From assembly GCF_958295425.1 (NCBI RefSeq), contig NC_081146.1, positions 10,896,985 to 10,960,984 of the forward strand: a DNA stretch of 64,000 bases. The letters run 5' to 3'. The notes under the pieces are model-generated. The model was not told where the DNA came from and did not search any database. It saw only the letters and a list, made by a program, of their open reading frames with translations. The stretch's first letter is position 1, and each line of letters begins with the position of its first letter. The DNA is from Solea solea (Eukaryota > Chordata > Actinopteri > Pleuronectiformes > Soleidae). Both the position numbers and the translations under genes were made by a program. This document shows positions 12,320 through 24,550 of this stretch, in pieces.

Positions 12320-14400
12320 TTAAGAAACGAACCATTAAAACATAGAAAGAAAAGTAATTCATGTCTTAATCTGATCATTTCAAAACTGGGTTAATGTGTT
12401 TTTATGAGGGTAAAGTGGCAAACCCCTTTGAGTTGTATCATCTCCTTTTCGAGGGGGTCCCAAACATACATGATGAATAAAATGTTTAGTGCTGGTATAG
12501 TAGTTTATGAAAATGTGTTTTCGAGATAAACTTTGGAACAGAACTCTAAAACATCTCAGCAGTTTTCATTAAACTGTTTTGCCAACACAGAGGAGCCTGT
12601 TTTCTAAAATCTCACAAAGTCACAACTAGAACATACCAAACCAGATAAAGCTCAGGTCTCAGAAAAGGGAGACATACACTCTTTATCTGCCAATGTCTTG
12701 GAGGATTATGCCTCTGGTAGAAAACCATCAAAAACAGCATTAAATGGTGTGGTGATCAGTGTACATGTTGCTTACATTTTGTTTTTTAAACAAATACGTA
12801 AGAGTTACAGGTATAACATCTGAAGTTCTCAACTTTTCAAGTCCATTCAACCAGAAAGAAACAAGCCAAGAGCTTGATTGCATTGATAACTTGGTAATTT
12901 CTGTATAAGACAATAACATCTATCATCATCTCCAACTAAACTTGAACAAGAGAAGCAACACAATCAGGCAAAATGTTGTTACTTTGTGTGATACATCACC
13001 TGTACTCTATATGTAAATGTCGTGATTTTTATATTTACACATACTGTACAACTATATTGTTGTTATGTCTTAATATTGTAGCCTCCCGACTGTGAGGGGA
13101 GAGGATCTATTTCAGACTCTGCACCGTAGAATCTGGGGCTTGGCAGTCGAAGGGTGCGAGGCAAAGCTGGTGTTAAGTTGCACTTGGAGTTTGGTCAGTA
13201 GGTTTGGATTGGTTTTACTGGGTCATCCAGTGAGCACATGCAGCACAGACCACCCTGTGCTGTTCTCCTGTCTATATATTATCTAGTACATTCTTTGAGA
13301 TTCTCTTGCACCCATGTTTACAAGCTAAGACTACACAACCGGACTTGTGAGTGAAGGAGTTTCACAGTCTGCAGTGAACCTGAACCCCAAAAGGTTTCTC
13401 GAGGCTCTGCTTCTTCGGCATGTCATGCTTGTCCAGAGTAAACCAGAGCAATTGTGATTTACAGTATTGTTAAAATGTACATGTTTAGTTACGGTTAGGA
13501 TATTCGTAAAAGTAAATGGGCAAAGTCTTCTTCTGTATTTTTTTAATGTTTTCTACAGCTTTATTTGGTTCATATCCATAAACATTTAGATAATATGCAG
13601 AAATTTGCCCATATTTGAGCACATTTACTTAAAGCTTACGGCTAAAATGGAAACAGGTGATCTAATGTTACTAACGTTATAAAAACATGTTGCAAAATGT
13701 TGAAATGTAATGCAAAAATGTCACTATCAACGGCCCAATGTCTAAGTATTAGTGACATCTAATGGTGGGACCCTTTCCCAATCATGTCCAGGAAGTCAAT
13801 CCATTTATATAGCACTAATGTAATGTGTAGTAAGCTTCTGCTTTCAATGGCAAAATGCTATGTATTGTCTGCATGGGCTTTTGTAGAAACACAGTGGCAC
13901 AAGTGGTACAGCTGCCACAAAGCACTTTGTATTTGCCTTCAGTACATAATAGAAGATTTATAAAGTGATTTTACACTTTTTAAACACATTTATGGGTGGT
14001 ACATTTAATGTTTGCCAATAAACCCCCCAAAAATGCTACACAATGGACCTTTAAGTTACCAAAAACCTCCACAGTGAATTGATGCACTCTTGCATAAAAT
14101 CTCTACGCCATGGAATAAGAATGTTGTGCATTTGCAAAAGTCTAAGCCCACATTAGCAAGGGTGTTTTCCTCTCTTTGGCTGAGACCACTGCTGTACGTG
14201 AATTCTCGGCCTGCCAATTAGGTTTAATCAAACCAGAACAGGGTGAGTTATACTTACAAGAAGTGATCTAATAATCTTGTTTGTTAGACTTCTGAGAAAT
14301 GTAGACAAATATAATGGGGAGACAGCATAGAGGCAACACTTCACAAAATATGCAGCCCAAATCAGATTTGTAAGCATATCCAATCAGAATCTGATCTTCC
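12320..14400. other. intergenic; short repeats only
   Basis: No ORF with a recognisable domain. The stretch 13,700-14,060 ends in 'aatggacctttaag', the terminal motif of the MITE-like repeats at 7.9 and 15.4 kb, and may be a third, diverged copy. The 5' UTR exon of the FXYD-like gene must lie at or beyond 12,317, because an acceptor directly precedes its ATG exon. Confidence 0.4.
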
Positions 14401-14427
14401 TGACCAACTCTTCACATTATATATTGT

Positions 14428-14890
14428 AATGGCTCGGTTCGGGTGCGTTTCTATTAGGAATAGTTCCCAAAATAACTGGCCCGAGCCGTTCCATTTTTTG
14501 ATACTCTTCCCTTGGGGTACCAGAGTTATGGTATGATACGGATGGAGCTAGACCAATGACAGTCAGCTGACTGGGCGACCAAAAAGCATCACTCCCTTGC
14601 GACTGGTGTTTCTTCAACACTCGCAGTCTATTCTCATACATAGCTTGATGTTGTTGAGACAAACAGCCAAAAAGCTAAGAACGAGCTGCTGGATGTCCTC
14701 TGTTGTTGTCTGTTGAGTTACGTTCAATGTCGTTGTCGTTGCAATGGCACAACTTAACACTACGGATCTTGCTGACACACGGGCACAGCGCACAAGCCGC
14801 CTACCAAGTAAAGGTACCGTTCTCAGTCGAAAGCAAGTACCATCATGGTACCAAACTGAACTGTACCATGATGGAAACACGGCTCAAGTG
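14428..14890. mobile_element. hAT-like non-autonomous DNA element (degenerate)
   Basis: The left end (GGCTCGGTTCGGGTGCGTTTC) and the reverse complement of the right end (GAGCCGTGTTTCCATC) look like diverged inverted termini. Next to the right end, ccatcatggtac (14,840-14,851) and gtaccatgatgg (14,863-14,874) form a perfect 12-bp hairpin. No transposase is present. The hAT assignment rests on general resemblance of the ends only. Confidence 0.4.
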
Positions 14891-15389
14891 ACCAGATCCA
14901 ACCTGTGTGTCCATATTGAAATTGTCTAGGCTTCCACATGGATTTCTATAGTTAAAGGCCACGCCCTGAAAAAACAAGTAGTCTAAACGAAATAAACAAA
15001 ATATTGGACAGAAATCTGTGCCTGTTTCTTAACCAAATGGTTATGTGGAGCCGCAGCGCAAACTAATTTTCTCGTTTTTAAACTAGTGTCTTCCACTGTA
15101 TTGATTGTCTAATGTGCCTCCAATTAACTTCCGGATCTACGTCATTGTTGTTCGAGTTGAGCTGCGAGTGACACAGAATACACTTTGAAAACCTATCCGA
15201 GCGGCTGAGACATTCAGATTGAAAAAGACCTGTTAAAATCCAATCAGACTCACAATCGAAACCTCCTCCAAATGTGGTTTGAGTCAGCTTTGAATAAAAT
15301 CGGATCTCATGTGTTCTTTATACTGTAGCCAAAAATCTAATTAGACATGCTCAAACATCCGATTTGGACTAAAGTCTAAACAACGCCTC

Positions 15390-15560
15390 AGAGTGTTCTC
15401 TACAGAGGCTGCCATGTTGGACCACTATACACACAAAACATCTTTTTAATTTTAAAGTTTTAATGATAACTGAAGACTACCTAGCTTATCCCACATGTTT
15501 GGAGAGGAAGAGTGAGGCGACAGACATTCAGCTGAAACTTCACACTGTACCTTTAATGCG
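15390..15560. repeat. MITE-like dispersed repeat, copy 2
   Basis: Shares ordered blocks with 7,880-8,160 and ends 'cacactgtacctttaatg', close to the terminal motif of that repeat. Confidence 0.5.
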
Positions 15561-16077
15561 CAACGTACACCACATGACGCAAACTTGAAGAGAACTCTGA
15601 TTTTCGTGTTGCTGTTGACGTCAAACGCGACACAGACTAAACAGCATTTTTACGAGAGTTCAGTTGGCAACAATATTTCTGCTTCTGCTTCAGTCCACAG
15701 AGGAAACGGTCACTACACACGCAGCTCCTCGGCTGGCGTGGCATTTCTACCAAGGAATGAACACTTTTCCTCAGCGTGGCGCGTGGATAGTCTGCACCAC
15801 ACCGGTGATAGTGCGGAACAGCCAAAACAACCCCATACGTTTGGATAACAAGATTGTGGATTCGTGCAATTAAATGGTCACATGGTCACAGAGGCATTTA
15901 TTGGAGGAAAACACGGCTACAAAAAAACACGTCGAGGAGAAAACAACGTGGACACAAACAAGTCAAATATTTAGGAGAATGTCGAACTGTTTAACGGTTT
16001 AAGGTGTTAATGCCAAATGTATTGAAATTATGTCCATTTGCAAGGAACAATTGTTGCAATATTTAAAATTAACTCAC

Positions 16078-16150
16078 CGTCTTTTCTTTTCCAATGTGAC
16101 TCCTTTCCGCCCACTGAGCCGAACTTTGCTGCCGAATTTTCTCAGTTAGT
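16078..16150 (-). promoter_or_regulatory. possible non-coding first exon/promoter of the FXYD-like gene
   Basis: On the minus strand a GTGAGT donor (16,072-16,077) follows sequence with a GGGCGG Sp1-type box and local CpGs. It is the best-looking upstream exon for the FXYD-like transcript, whose ATG exon begins after an acceptor. The link is inference only. Confidence 0.25.
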
Positions 16151-16157
16151 ATGTGAA

Positions 16158-16190
16158 AATAATAATAATAATAATAATAATAGTAATAAA
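16158..16190. repeat. (AAT)n microsatellite
   Basis: Run of aat triplets interrupted once by a tag. Confidence 0.9.
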
Positions 16191-16199
16191 TTCTGCTAT

Positions 16200-18752
16200 T
16201 AGCAGCAAAATAAAACCACTGATGCTTGTTTTTTGCAATTGAAATGGTTGAAGCGGTTCGACCAAGATACGGTTCCGCTCCTTGGGTCTTGTCTCACAGG
16301 AATGAGAGAGAGCGAGGAGGGGGTGGGGTGCGTGCGGCTGTGAGTTATCTGAAGTTCTTACTTAGTCCCCCTTACCCCACCTCAACAATAATAATAAAAA
16401 AGAAACGGATAAACAACTAAATTAAGAGCTACAGAGTGTCCTACTGAGCTGTTTACTGCCTGTTGTGTCTCACTAATATGTGTCCCCACACAATTTAATG
16501 CCCAAAACGTCGCGTGATTTTTGTTGTCACACAGACATTGACTGAACACTTTACACATGTTACCTTAAGTGTGTTGCATTTAGGAGAAAATGTATTGACA
16601 GAACTTGAATCTATACTCGCTAGTATGTTTTTATGTGAATAATTGCTTGATAATGGTCTTCGAAGTGAGGTTCTCAGTCACCCAGGTCATGTCTTCTGTA
16701 GCTGTAGTAACTCAAGCAAGTCCAGTCGCCTACATACATAAGAAAAATCTTTATCATATAATAAGTACTTTAGTAGCGAGGCCATTACCATGTTTCTACC
16801 AAATGGCAACCAGTTGTGACTCACAAACGAATCTGAACTTCTGTTTTGAAGCCTCAAGATTCACTGATTAGACAATATCAGCTGTAAATCACACTGGTGT
16901 CCCCTCATGTGCTGTACGTCATATTTGACAACATTGACAACATGTACTTTTGAAGAAAACCCAAAAGTAACGATTAAGATCATTAACTTCCAAGAAAAAT
17001 ATTTACTAACTTTGCAAGTCAAGCCTCAGTTTCCCAGGGACTTCCATGCAACTAGGAGAGTCGCCCCCGTGTGGCTATTCAATGTATTGTCGCTTCAGGG
17101 AGCAAACTGTTTCACACTGAAAGTGCAATTGCATCGTCCTCTACTCCAAACCAAATTTCTCCCATTTCCAAGATTGTTCTTCTGGAACTCTCAGACTGAA
17201 GGACATCCTTACCATTCTCTACACTTGTTTGTATAGAGACTATGTGTACATCCATCGTTTGAAGCTAAACTCAGGTTTATACAAATATTATTTACGTTAA
17301 TTTACAGCATTTTACAAATATCTCTACTCTATAGTCTCCTTTTAGTATTTCTTTTAAAAACACAATAGTATGAGACTACCATAATGAATATTAATATTTT
17401 TGGGCACATCCAAAAAACATGTGGAGTTAACTAACTTTAATTGTATACTCAATACTTTAGGACATTTTGCTTAAATTTTTGCTGCTGATTCTGAAGCGCC
17501 TGATACATTTTTAGTAAATATTATTCCAAAACAAATTCTTTTTGCACTTCTGTAAAAACATTTTAAGTGAATGAATGAGTGGATGGATGAATTAATGTTT
17601 ATTTTGAACATCATAATAAAAACTATAAATATTACTATACTATACTGTACTGCACTATACTATACTATACTCCCTGTACTCTATATCTTGAAAATATTGT
17701 ATTTTTAAGCATTTTCTTAAATTGTATAATAGTTCTGTATAATTGTTCTGTGGTGTAACTTACAAGCTGTGGTGCAAGCGGCTCATTGCAGTGAAGTGAA
17801 AACATTAACACTAGTGTGCTTTCACAGCCAGCACAGTCAATGGTGCATAGTTTTCTCTCGACTTCTCCACACCAAACTGCCACATTCCCTCCATCATTAG
17901 TGGCACATGCAGACCTGGGTGGATAGAGAAGGTTGTGTCCCAATATGGCTGTAGAACACACACACACACACACACAGTCATTACTTAGTCTCAGTGGGAA
18001 TTCATCAAAAATGATGTAGACAAACAGTGAAGTGAGCATGGAGTTATTATATTTATTTATGATTAGTGAGAAGATAAAGGACCTTCTATACAAGAAACAC
18101 ATGCTGCTACTAGAGAGTGGAAAGAGCTGTTATTGCTAAGGTACAATTTATTTCTCCACTAGATGGAGATGTTGGTCAAGAATGAGCCCTATTTGTTTTC
18201 CTCCAGTAATCAAGAAACAACAATAGAAGACAGACCCCAAGTAAACAACATTTAACAAGTCACGACGAAAATGGACAAATGTGATGACTGGATGTGAACA
18301 AGCCAAGTTCAGCAGAATGACTCCACTTTTTTCATCGTCCACTTTATTAGGGTTGTAAAAAATAAATAAATGTTAGCCCCATTCTACAGCTGTTGCTTTC
18401 AGTTCACAGCTTTGAGAGGAAACAAGTTGAATATGTTACCCATAAAACTGATACCTTCATTTGCCGCAGAGCCAAAATCTCTACAGGCCACTGAAATGCA
18501 AAGAAGCACTGCGAACAATGGTCACTGAAGCAAATCAAAGTCATGTGCGCTCCGACACAGCAAAGATTACAAGCAACATTTATGAACATTGTGTAGCAAA
18601 AGCAAACGCACAGGATCCATTCTGCATGAATTCAGAAAGGTATTTTCTTGAGTTGCTTATGGTCTGGTATTAAAACTCCTGAAAATAAGATGACTACTTT
18701 GAATGAAATGAGGAAATGGAATACACTAACCTTAATTCTCCAAGAGACTGTC
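16200..18752. other. intergenic; no gene recognised
   Basis: Contains simple repeats such as (actat)n near 17,636-17,672 and (ac)n near 17,950, and short ORFs without domains. Confidence 0.45.
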
Positions 18753-18860
18753 TTAACCCTTTATAGGGCAAGTGACTATTTTTGGTAATTTCCGCACCCT
18801 TTGCAAATGGCCACTGTTCTATACCTGAGTGAGGTCAAGAACCATGTGGTCCTCACTCAG

Positions 18861-18920
18861 CCAATCAGAAGAGATCACCCTATGTCACAGATCACATGAC
18901 TGTGGCATTCGACCAATCAG
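18861..18920 (+). promoter_or_regulatory. paired CCAAT boxes in the piggyBac 5' region
   Basis: CCAATCAG occurs at 18,861-18,868 and 18,913-18,920, about 52 bp apart and 110-165 bp before a candidate first exon ending at 19,029. It is a plausible NF-Y-type promoter for the transposase; function is inferred. Confidence 0.45.
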
Positions 18921-19448
18921 CAGAGACCTGGAGTGCATCTAACTTTCTCTCTCCACTGACGTCAGAAAAAGACGCTAAAGATGCTCAGCTCACCTTACAT
19001 TTCTGTACAAAACTTCTAAACTAATCATGGTAAGTTGATGAAACTCACACACTTTATAGTTGAATAGTTGTGCTTAGTGATGACATATGTGTTGTTTGTG
19101 GAGGACTTGTAAAAATTAGTGAAATTACAGCATGAAAAATGCGGGCACCATATTTGATCATACACCCGGTTCACCTAAAAACGGGAGTTCATTAGGTGTG
19201 TCCATTTTTGGACATATGCCCGATGCACCTAACAGTGCATGCGTATAGCATTTTCTTGATTAAACAAGCAATACAACTAAGGAATTTATGTTTTAATGTT
19301 GCCAAAGGTTTTTATAATACTATGCAGTGATTCAGGGATAATTTTAACCGATTTCTAGAAATATTGAAGCTATAAATAGTGAAAATGTGTGATTTTTGTC
19401 AGCTTGTGACCTTTTAACGACTGTTATATTGTGTGAAATCTTTAGGCA

Positions 19449-21344
19449 ATGTCTGCCCGGATGTTTTATGCCAAGAGGAGGAAGAGTGTTGTCGTGCCCG
19501 TCCACCCTGCCATCAGTGATGATGATGAGGAGGATGATGATGATGTGGCAGACCCTGATTATGTCCCACCCAGCCACAACCAGGACATTTCATGTACAAG
19601 TGACACTGACCCCTCTGCCAAGAGGAAACGGATCCAACCTGTGGTCGAGGTGCTCCATGAAAATTACAGTGAGGACAGTGAGTACAGTGAGGATGACGAC
19701 GATAATGATGGTGATGATAATGTGCAGCCAGCAGTACAAGACCAGAGGCCAAGGAGATCTGGAAAGTTAGCACCCAGGCCAACCACCTGGCATAAAGTTG
19801 ACCAGAACAACACAGCCCTTCCTGAATACCAGCACTCTGCCCCAGACTACATTGACATGCCTTTTCAGTACTTTATTAGGTACTTTGATGCCCAAATGAT
19901 CAGTCATATAACATACCAGACAAACTTATATGCTGCTCAGAAGGACATCAACACCACTTTCTCCACCAATGAGAATGAAATAATGACCTTTCTGGCCATC
20001 CTCATCTATATGGGTGTTGTTGAGCTCCCCTCTGTTGAAGGTTACTGGGCCATGGAAACCAGGGTCCCTCAAGTTGCCAACCTGATGTCATCGAAGAGGT
20101 TCAGGCTGCTGAAAAGGGTTATCCATTTCAATGACAACACTCAGATCCCAGGCACCAGCGACCGTTTCTTCAAAGTCCGGCCACTGTTCAGCTTTCTCAA
20201 TAATGCCTTCAGGCGTGAGCCACAGACCCCCAAACAGTCTGTAGATGAGGTGATGGTTGCCTACAAAGGGAAGACAGCTGGCAACCTGAGGCAGTATATC
20301 AAAAACAAGCCAGACAAGTGGGGTTTTAAGTTGTTTGCAAGGGGCTCTGAAGATGGCTTCATCCATGACATGGTGCTATACCAGGGCAAAACTACCCTGG
20401 AGGCCCATGATGTCCCCCTGACGCCTGAACAAATAGTGCTGGGTGCCACCAGCCAGATTGTTGCTGTCCTGGCGAGTACCATGTCCTCCCTCACCACCAC
20501 AGCCATCTTTGCTGACAACTTTTTTACCAGCATGGAGCTAGTGCGGTACCTCAGAGATCAGAATTGCAGATACACAGGGACAGCAAGGGACAATAGAATC
20601 AGAAATCCTCCACTCAAGTCCATCAAGGAGATGGAGAAGAAGGCTGTACCCCGTGGTACTTATGACTATGTTACCAGTGATGATGGGATACTGGCCGTCA
20701 GATGGAAGGACAACAGAACAGTCACTCTGCTGTCAACAGACACGGGGGTTGAGCCGATGTCCTCAGTCATCAGGTACTGCAGTGAGACCAAGACGAAGGA
20801 GCCTGTGAGCTGTCCAGCTGTCATCAGGAGTTATAATGCCAACATGGGGGGCATTGATAAGAGTGACATGCTGGTACACCTCTACCACACCCCCATGAAG
20901 TCCAAGAGGTGGTACTTGCGTCTGTTTGCATATGTCATTGATGTCAGTATCACAAATGCCTGGGTTGTTTACCGACGGGACAGTAAGGCCCTTGGAGTGA
21001 ATGGCCAGTCTCTGAAGGATTTCAGAATCCAGGTGTTCAGGGGCGCCAGCGGCCAGACGTCTGCCAAATCGAGCACCAGAAGAAGCTCGTCCTCAACTGT
21101 TGAAAGCCTCACCACCAGTGTTTATGTCCCTGAGCCTGTCCGGGGACACCGCAGCCACACACCAAATGAGGCTGTGTGCTTTGACCTGTCCCTCTTTCAT
21201 GCCCCTGTACATGCCAAACGCCAGACCTGCAAGTACTGCAGCAGGAAAGGCAACATTGTGAGGTCAAATGTGGTCTGCAGGGTCTGCAAGGTCCACCTTT
21301 GCATGAACAGTGAGCGCAACTGCTTCATTGGGTACCATGAATAA
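19449..21344 (+). CDS. piggyBac transposase (PGBD4-like), 631 aa, intact
   Basis: Catalyses TTAA-specific cut-and-paste transposition in the nucleus. Residues 20-100 are strongly acidic (SDDDEEDDDD and similar). The DDE_Tnp_1_7 core follows at about 135-505, with catalytic aspartates in SVDEVM (D266), IFADNF (D356) and GGIDKSD (D470), close to the spacing of the canonical piggyBac DDD triad. Residues 594-630 form a cysteine/histidine-rich domain (C594, C597, C610, C613, H616, C618, C625, H630), the cross-brace zinc module that binds transposon ends. Length is normal and there are no stops. An upstream ATG at 19,027-19,029 followed by a GTAAGT donor, with an acceptor at 19,444-19,445, would splice in frame and add Met-Ala. 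The codon choice is GC-richer than the AT-rich flanks. Confidence 0.95.
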   Translation: MSARMFYAKRRKSVVVPVHPAISDDDEEDDDDVADPDYVPPSHNQDISCTSDTDPSAKRKRIQPVVEVLHENYSEDSEYSEDDDDNDGDDNVQPAVQDQRPRRSGKLAPRPTTWHKVDQNNTALPEYQHSAPDYIDMPFQYFIRYFDAQMISHITYQTNLYAAQKDINTTFSTNENEIMTFLAILIYMGVVELPSVEGYWAMETRVPQVANLMSSKRFRLLKRVIHFNDNTQIPGTSDRFFKVRPLFSFLNNAFRREPQTPKQSVDEVMVAYKGKTAGNLRQYIKNKPDKWGFKLFARGSEDGFIHDMVLYQGKTTLEAHDVPLTPEQIVLGATSQIVAVLASTMSSLTTTAIFADNFFTSMELVRYLRDQNCRYTGTARDNRIRNPPLKSIKEMEKKAVPRGTYDYVTSDDGILAVRWKDNRTVTLLSTDTGVEPMSSVIRYCSETKTKEPVSCPAVIRSYNANMGGIDKSDMLVHLYHTPMKSKRWYLRLFAYVIDVSITNAWVVYRRDSKALGVNGQSLKDFRIQVFRGASGQTSAKSSTRRSSSSTVESLTTSVYVPEPVRGHRSHTPNEAVCFDLSLFHAPVHAKRQTCKYCSRKGNIVRSNVVCRVCKVHLCMNSERNCFIGYHE

Positions 21345-21862
21345 GCTGTCCTAATGGTGTCCAACGTTGTACTGTGTATGTTATACAGTTTATAAAGTTA
21401 TAGGATGAACGTTATACTGTTATACATTACATAAAGATGTACTGTGTATGTTATACTGTATGCTATACAGTATACAGTTGTACTGTGTGTTATACTGTTA
21501 TACAGTACATAAAGTTGTATTACGTATTTTATACGTGTGTTATAATATTTGCATATAATGTTGTGCAATTTATTTAGAAAGGACTCTGTATCAGCACTTA
21601 TGTTCTAAAAGTGATGTTCTAATGTGAAACATACATGTGTTTTTGTTGTATATTTTACATATACACTTATAAAAAAAAATTTACCACTGAAGGGCAAGGA
21701 ACCAAATACGATAACTTCGTTTACTTTGGTTTTCTGCAAGAAAATGGAAATTTTTGAAAATGTTGAAAACAGAAATAAACTCTGGTTATGGCCCCCAACA
21801 ACCCTCTAAAGTTGATTTTTTGAATTTCATAGTATTTCAATGAGTGCCCTATAAAGGGTTAA

Positions 21863-24530
21863 GGCTGGAGCACAGAACTAAAGACTAGGGCTCAAATTAA
21901 TATTGTACCCAGATGAGTCTTAAGTGTCCTTGGATGACAAGCAGTGATTGGATTGCAAGCTTGGTAGCGTTTGATGGCCATGCCTGTCAGCCTCACCTGC
22001 TTTTTAATCAGTAATTACCATAGGGGATTCTCTGCTATTTCTTAATTAAATTAGATCAAATGCAATTAAAAACCACACTCTTATTCCTTTAAAAGGACTC
22101 TGTGGAGTCCTTTTTAGTTCTTGCTGTTAAAAAAATAAGCGGTTGAATGGTCAAAGAGCTGTCCCATCACTCGCTGATCTGTACTCGATTATTTCAGTGG
22201 TCAAATTAAGTTTGGCGTTTGCATAATAAGAGGCAAAGTGGAGTTCAAAATTAAAACTTCTACTCCAAATACAATCGTTGATTAAAAGCATGGATGAGCT
22301 ACTATCAAAATAGTCAAAGAGCATCATCATCCGCTATGGTGAAAGGATAGGTGGACCAGGACAATAAACCAATGTCCAATGCTTCATTTATTTCATTCAT
22401 TAATGCAGTTACCCATTCATTCAGTACCTTGACACAGGTGTAACAGTTTAGTCCCAAGTTTGACTGAACTGTATGAACGGCAAATTTCATTTTTTCAATT
22501 TCATCTTCCACACTGTACACACATTTTCTTCCACTTACTGCCAAACCTCACACACCTAGTGCTCATTACCTGGCACATACCGGTACACTTCCTGGGCTAA
22601 TCCTTCACCTTTGTCAAACACAAAAAATGCATATAAATGCACATAATCACCTGTAATACATAAACAAAAAAAGTACATTTAGAATCCAGAAGAGGGTGCT
22701 TGTAAAGTTCCTAAAGTGCCTTGTAACGCATTTTCCTTTGGGGGTGACACAGTAGGAAGAGGTGTTTCTATCACTTTACAGGGACTTTAAATTTACTCAG
22801 ATAAATAATGTATTCATGCTTACATAAATATCAGCATTTTGGCAATGAAGCAATTGGACTGTAAATAAATATAATTTGAATATACTCAGTAATAGTTGTA
22901 ATAACTGACAGAGGTTTTTATAATCCAACAAATAATCAAGTATTCATGCCCATCCCTACCATGAATGACATGGGCCCTCTGCTGGCCAGAGAGTACTATG
23001 AATTGGCCAATCCAAGAGAAAATACTGTAAATTAAGAAAATGTGATACGTGATAAGCCTGCCTTGTGATAATATTAGGAATGGCTGTATGTTGGGAAAAC
23101 CTTTGACATTTATCTGGTTTGGGATGTGATATGAATGTCATGGCACGTTTATTTCTATAATTATTTTCTAGAGATTCCAGCTTTGCTAATAGAATAATAG
23201 AATGATCCCACTAAAGATGTCTGAAACTGTGACACCTTGCAAACCTTAAGAAGTAAGTATTTAGCTCATGGTAGGGTGACTGTTCTTCCAACCATCTTCT
23301 ATCGCTTTATCCTCCACATGAAGGTCGCGGGGGTGCTGGTGCAAATCCTAGCTGACATAGGGTGAAAGGTGGGGTAACCCTGGACCATCACAGGGCCACA
23401 TAGAGACAAACAACCATCCACTCTCACATTCACATCTACGGTCAATTTAGCGTGTCCAATTTGCCTAATCCTTTTTTATTATTATTGTTTGGATGGCTAT
23501 TCTAAATGTGAAGGGACACACAGCATTGTGAGTTGGTGGAGGTAGTTTGAATCAGGTGAGCACCCAGGACTTTAAAGATCGTTAGAGCACACATCTAAAT
23601 ACTTAAAAAGGAAAAATACTAGTTCTTTAGAAATTGGTTCTGTTGCAACACTAAGAGTCCAGAGTGTATATCTCAGAATCTGTATGGCCGGTTTCATGCT
23701 CTCCAAACATACCATGACCTCATGACCAGACTAACAGAGTACAGACTGCTTTCCTACAAAGTTCACATACATCCATTTTTCACCAAGCTACTGTGTCACA
23801 CTCGCTGTAATGCGGTTGTACTGAATATTTATTTATTTATATGTTTATTTTGGTCATGTCAATTAGATCAATCGTCATCACACATCATCTTAGTGTAGTT
23901 CACACAATACACGTAACCGAAAGGGAAAGCGGGAGAAGCAAAAGCTTATCTAGTCCCGCCCCCATATATCAACATGTGGCTGTGATACCTGCGGCCTCAA
24001 GCCTACGACTGCATCACAGCCGTGCTCATATTCAGTACAACTGCAACACAGCAAGTGTGATATCGCCTTCATACAACAGTTGTACAAATGCTATTTTAGA
24101 GTTTTTTTTTTTTACAAGATTACAACAGGTTAATGTGTGCTTTTTTTTGTTGTATGTTAAATAACAATAACAATAACACATATTTATCCACAACCAGAAC
24201 AGATTGATTGTCGCCTAGCAATGCAAACAATGAGCAAATGCAGCATTCTACACAGATTATGTATTTGTATGTTCCTGTCAGAAAAAGTGACTGTTTAGCT
24301 CTAGTTTTTTATTGAATGCCTCTCATCCTAATACTCCTGATACTGTTGTATCATTTTAGATGTTATGGAACTAGTTATTCCTGCTGTCTTTTTTCCTAAG
24401 TGTAATTATTTGTTAATGGGAGGCACCAGGTGAAGCAAACAAAACCATAAGACAGGCTGTTGAACAGAATTGAGGTTTTCTTTCTGATTATTAATAAATA
24501 TCACAAAGTGTAGCCGAGAGAAATAGTAAC
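21863..24530. other. intergenic between piggyBac and FCGBP-like gene B
   Basis: No coding gene recognised. A LINE/SINE-type repeat lies at 23,285-23,465 and another dispersed sequence at about 23,870-24,010. The 76-codon minus ORF at 22,314-22,544 matches nothing I know. Confidence 0.5.
23285..23465. repeat. high-copy teleost interspersed repeat (LINE 3' end/SINE type)
   Basis: Contains 'ccatcttctatcgctttatc', 'ggtcgcgggggtgctggtgc', 'atcacagggccacatagaga' and 'caaccatccactctcaca', a well-known sequence block in many fish genomes. It is usually found as the 3' part of non-LTR elements and their SINEs. No ORF is expected. Confidence 0.65.
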
Positions 24531-24536
24531 TTTATT
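24531..24536 (-). terminator. poly(A) signal of FCGBP-like gene B
   Basis: AATAAA on the minus strand begins only 14 bp after the TAA stop (24,551-24,553), predicting a 3' UTR of a few tens of bases. Confidence 0.75.
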
Positions 24537-24550
24537 AAATCTTTGCAATA

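Larger units (their letters stand above)
18757..21858 (+). mobile_element. complete piggyBac DNA transposon with TTAA target duplication
   Basis: The 3,102-bp element is bounded by perfect 14-bp inverted repeats, ccctttatagggca at 18,757-18,770 and tgccctataaaggg at 21,845-21,858. Both sit directly inside TTAA (18,753-18,756 and 21,859-21,862), the piggyBac target duplication. It carries one intact transposase gene. The 5' part has two CCAATCAG boxes (18,861 and 18,913). The 3' part (21,360-21,550) holds imperfect repeats built on 'tactgtgtatgttatac'. Perfect ends and an unbroken ORF suggest recent insertion and possible autonomy. It lies between the FXYD-like gene and the 3' end of FCGBP-like gene B. 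Confidence 0.95.

Noticed and set aside
22314..22544. Minus ORF ending IADDDAL, reminiscent of a reverse transcriptase box
   Set aside because: No other RT motifs and too short; chance resemblance likely.
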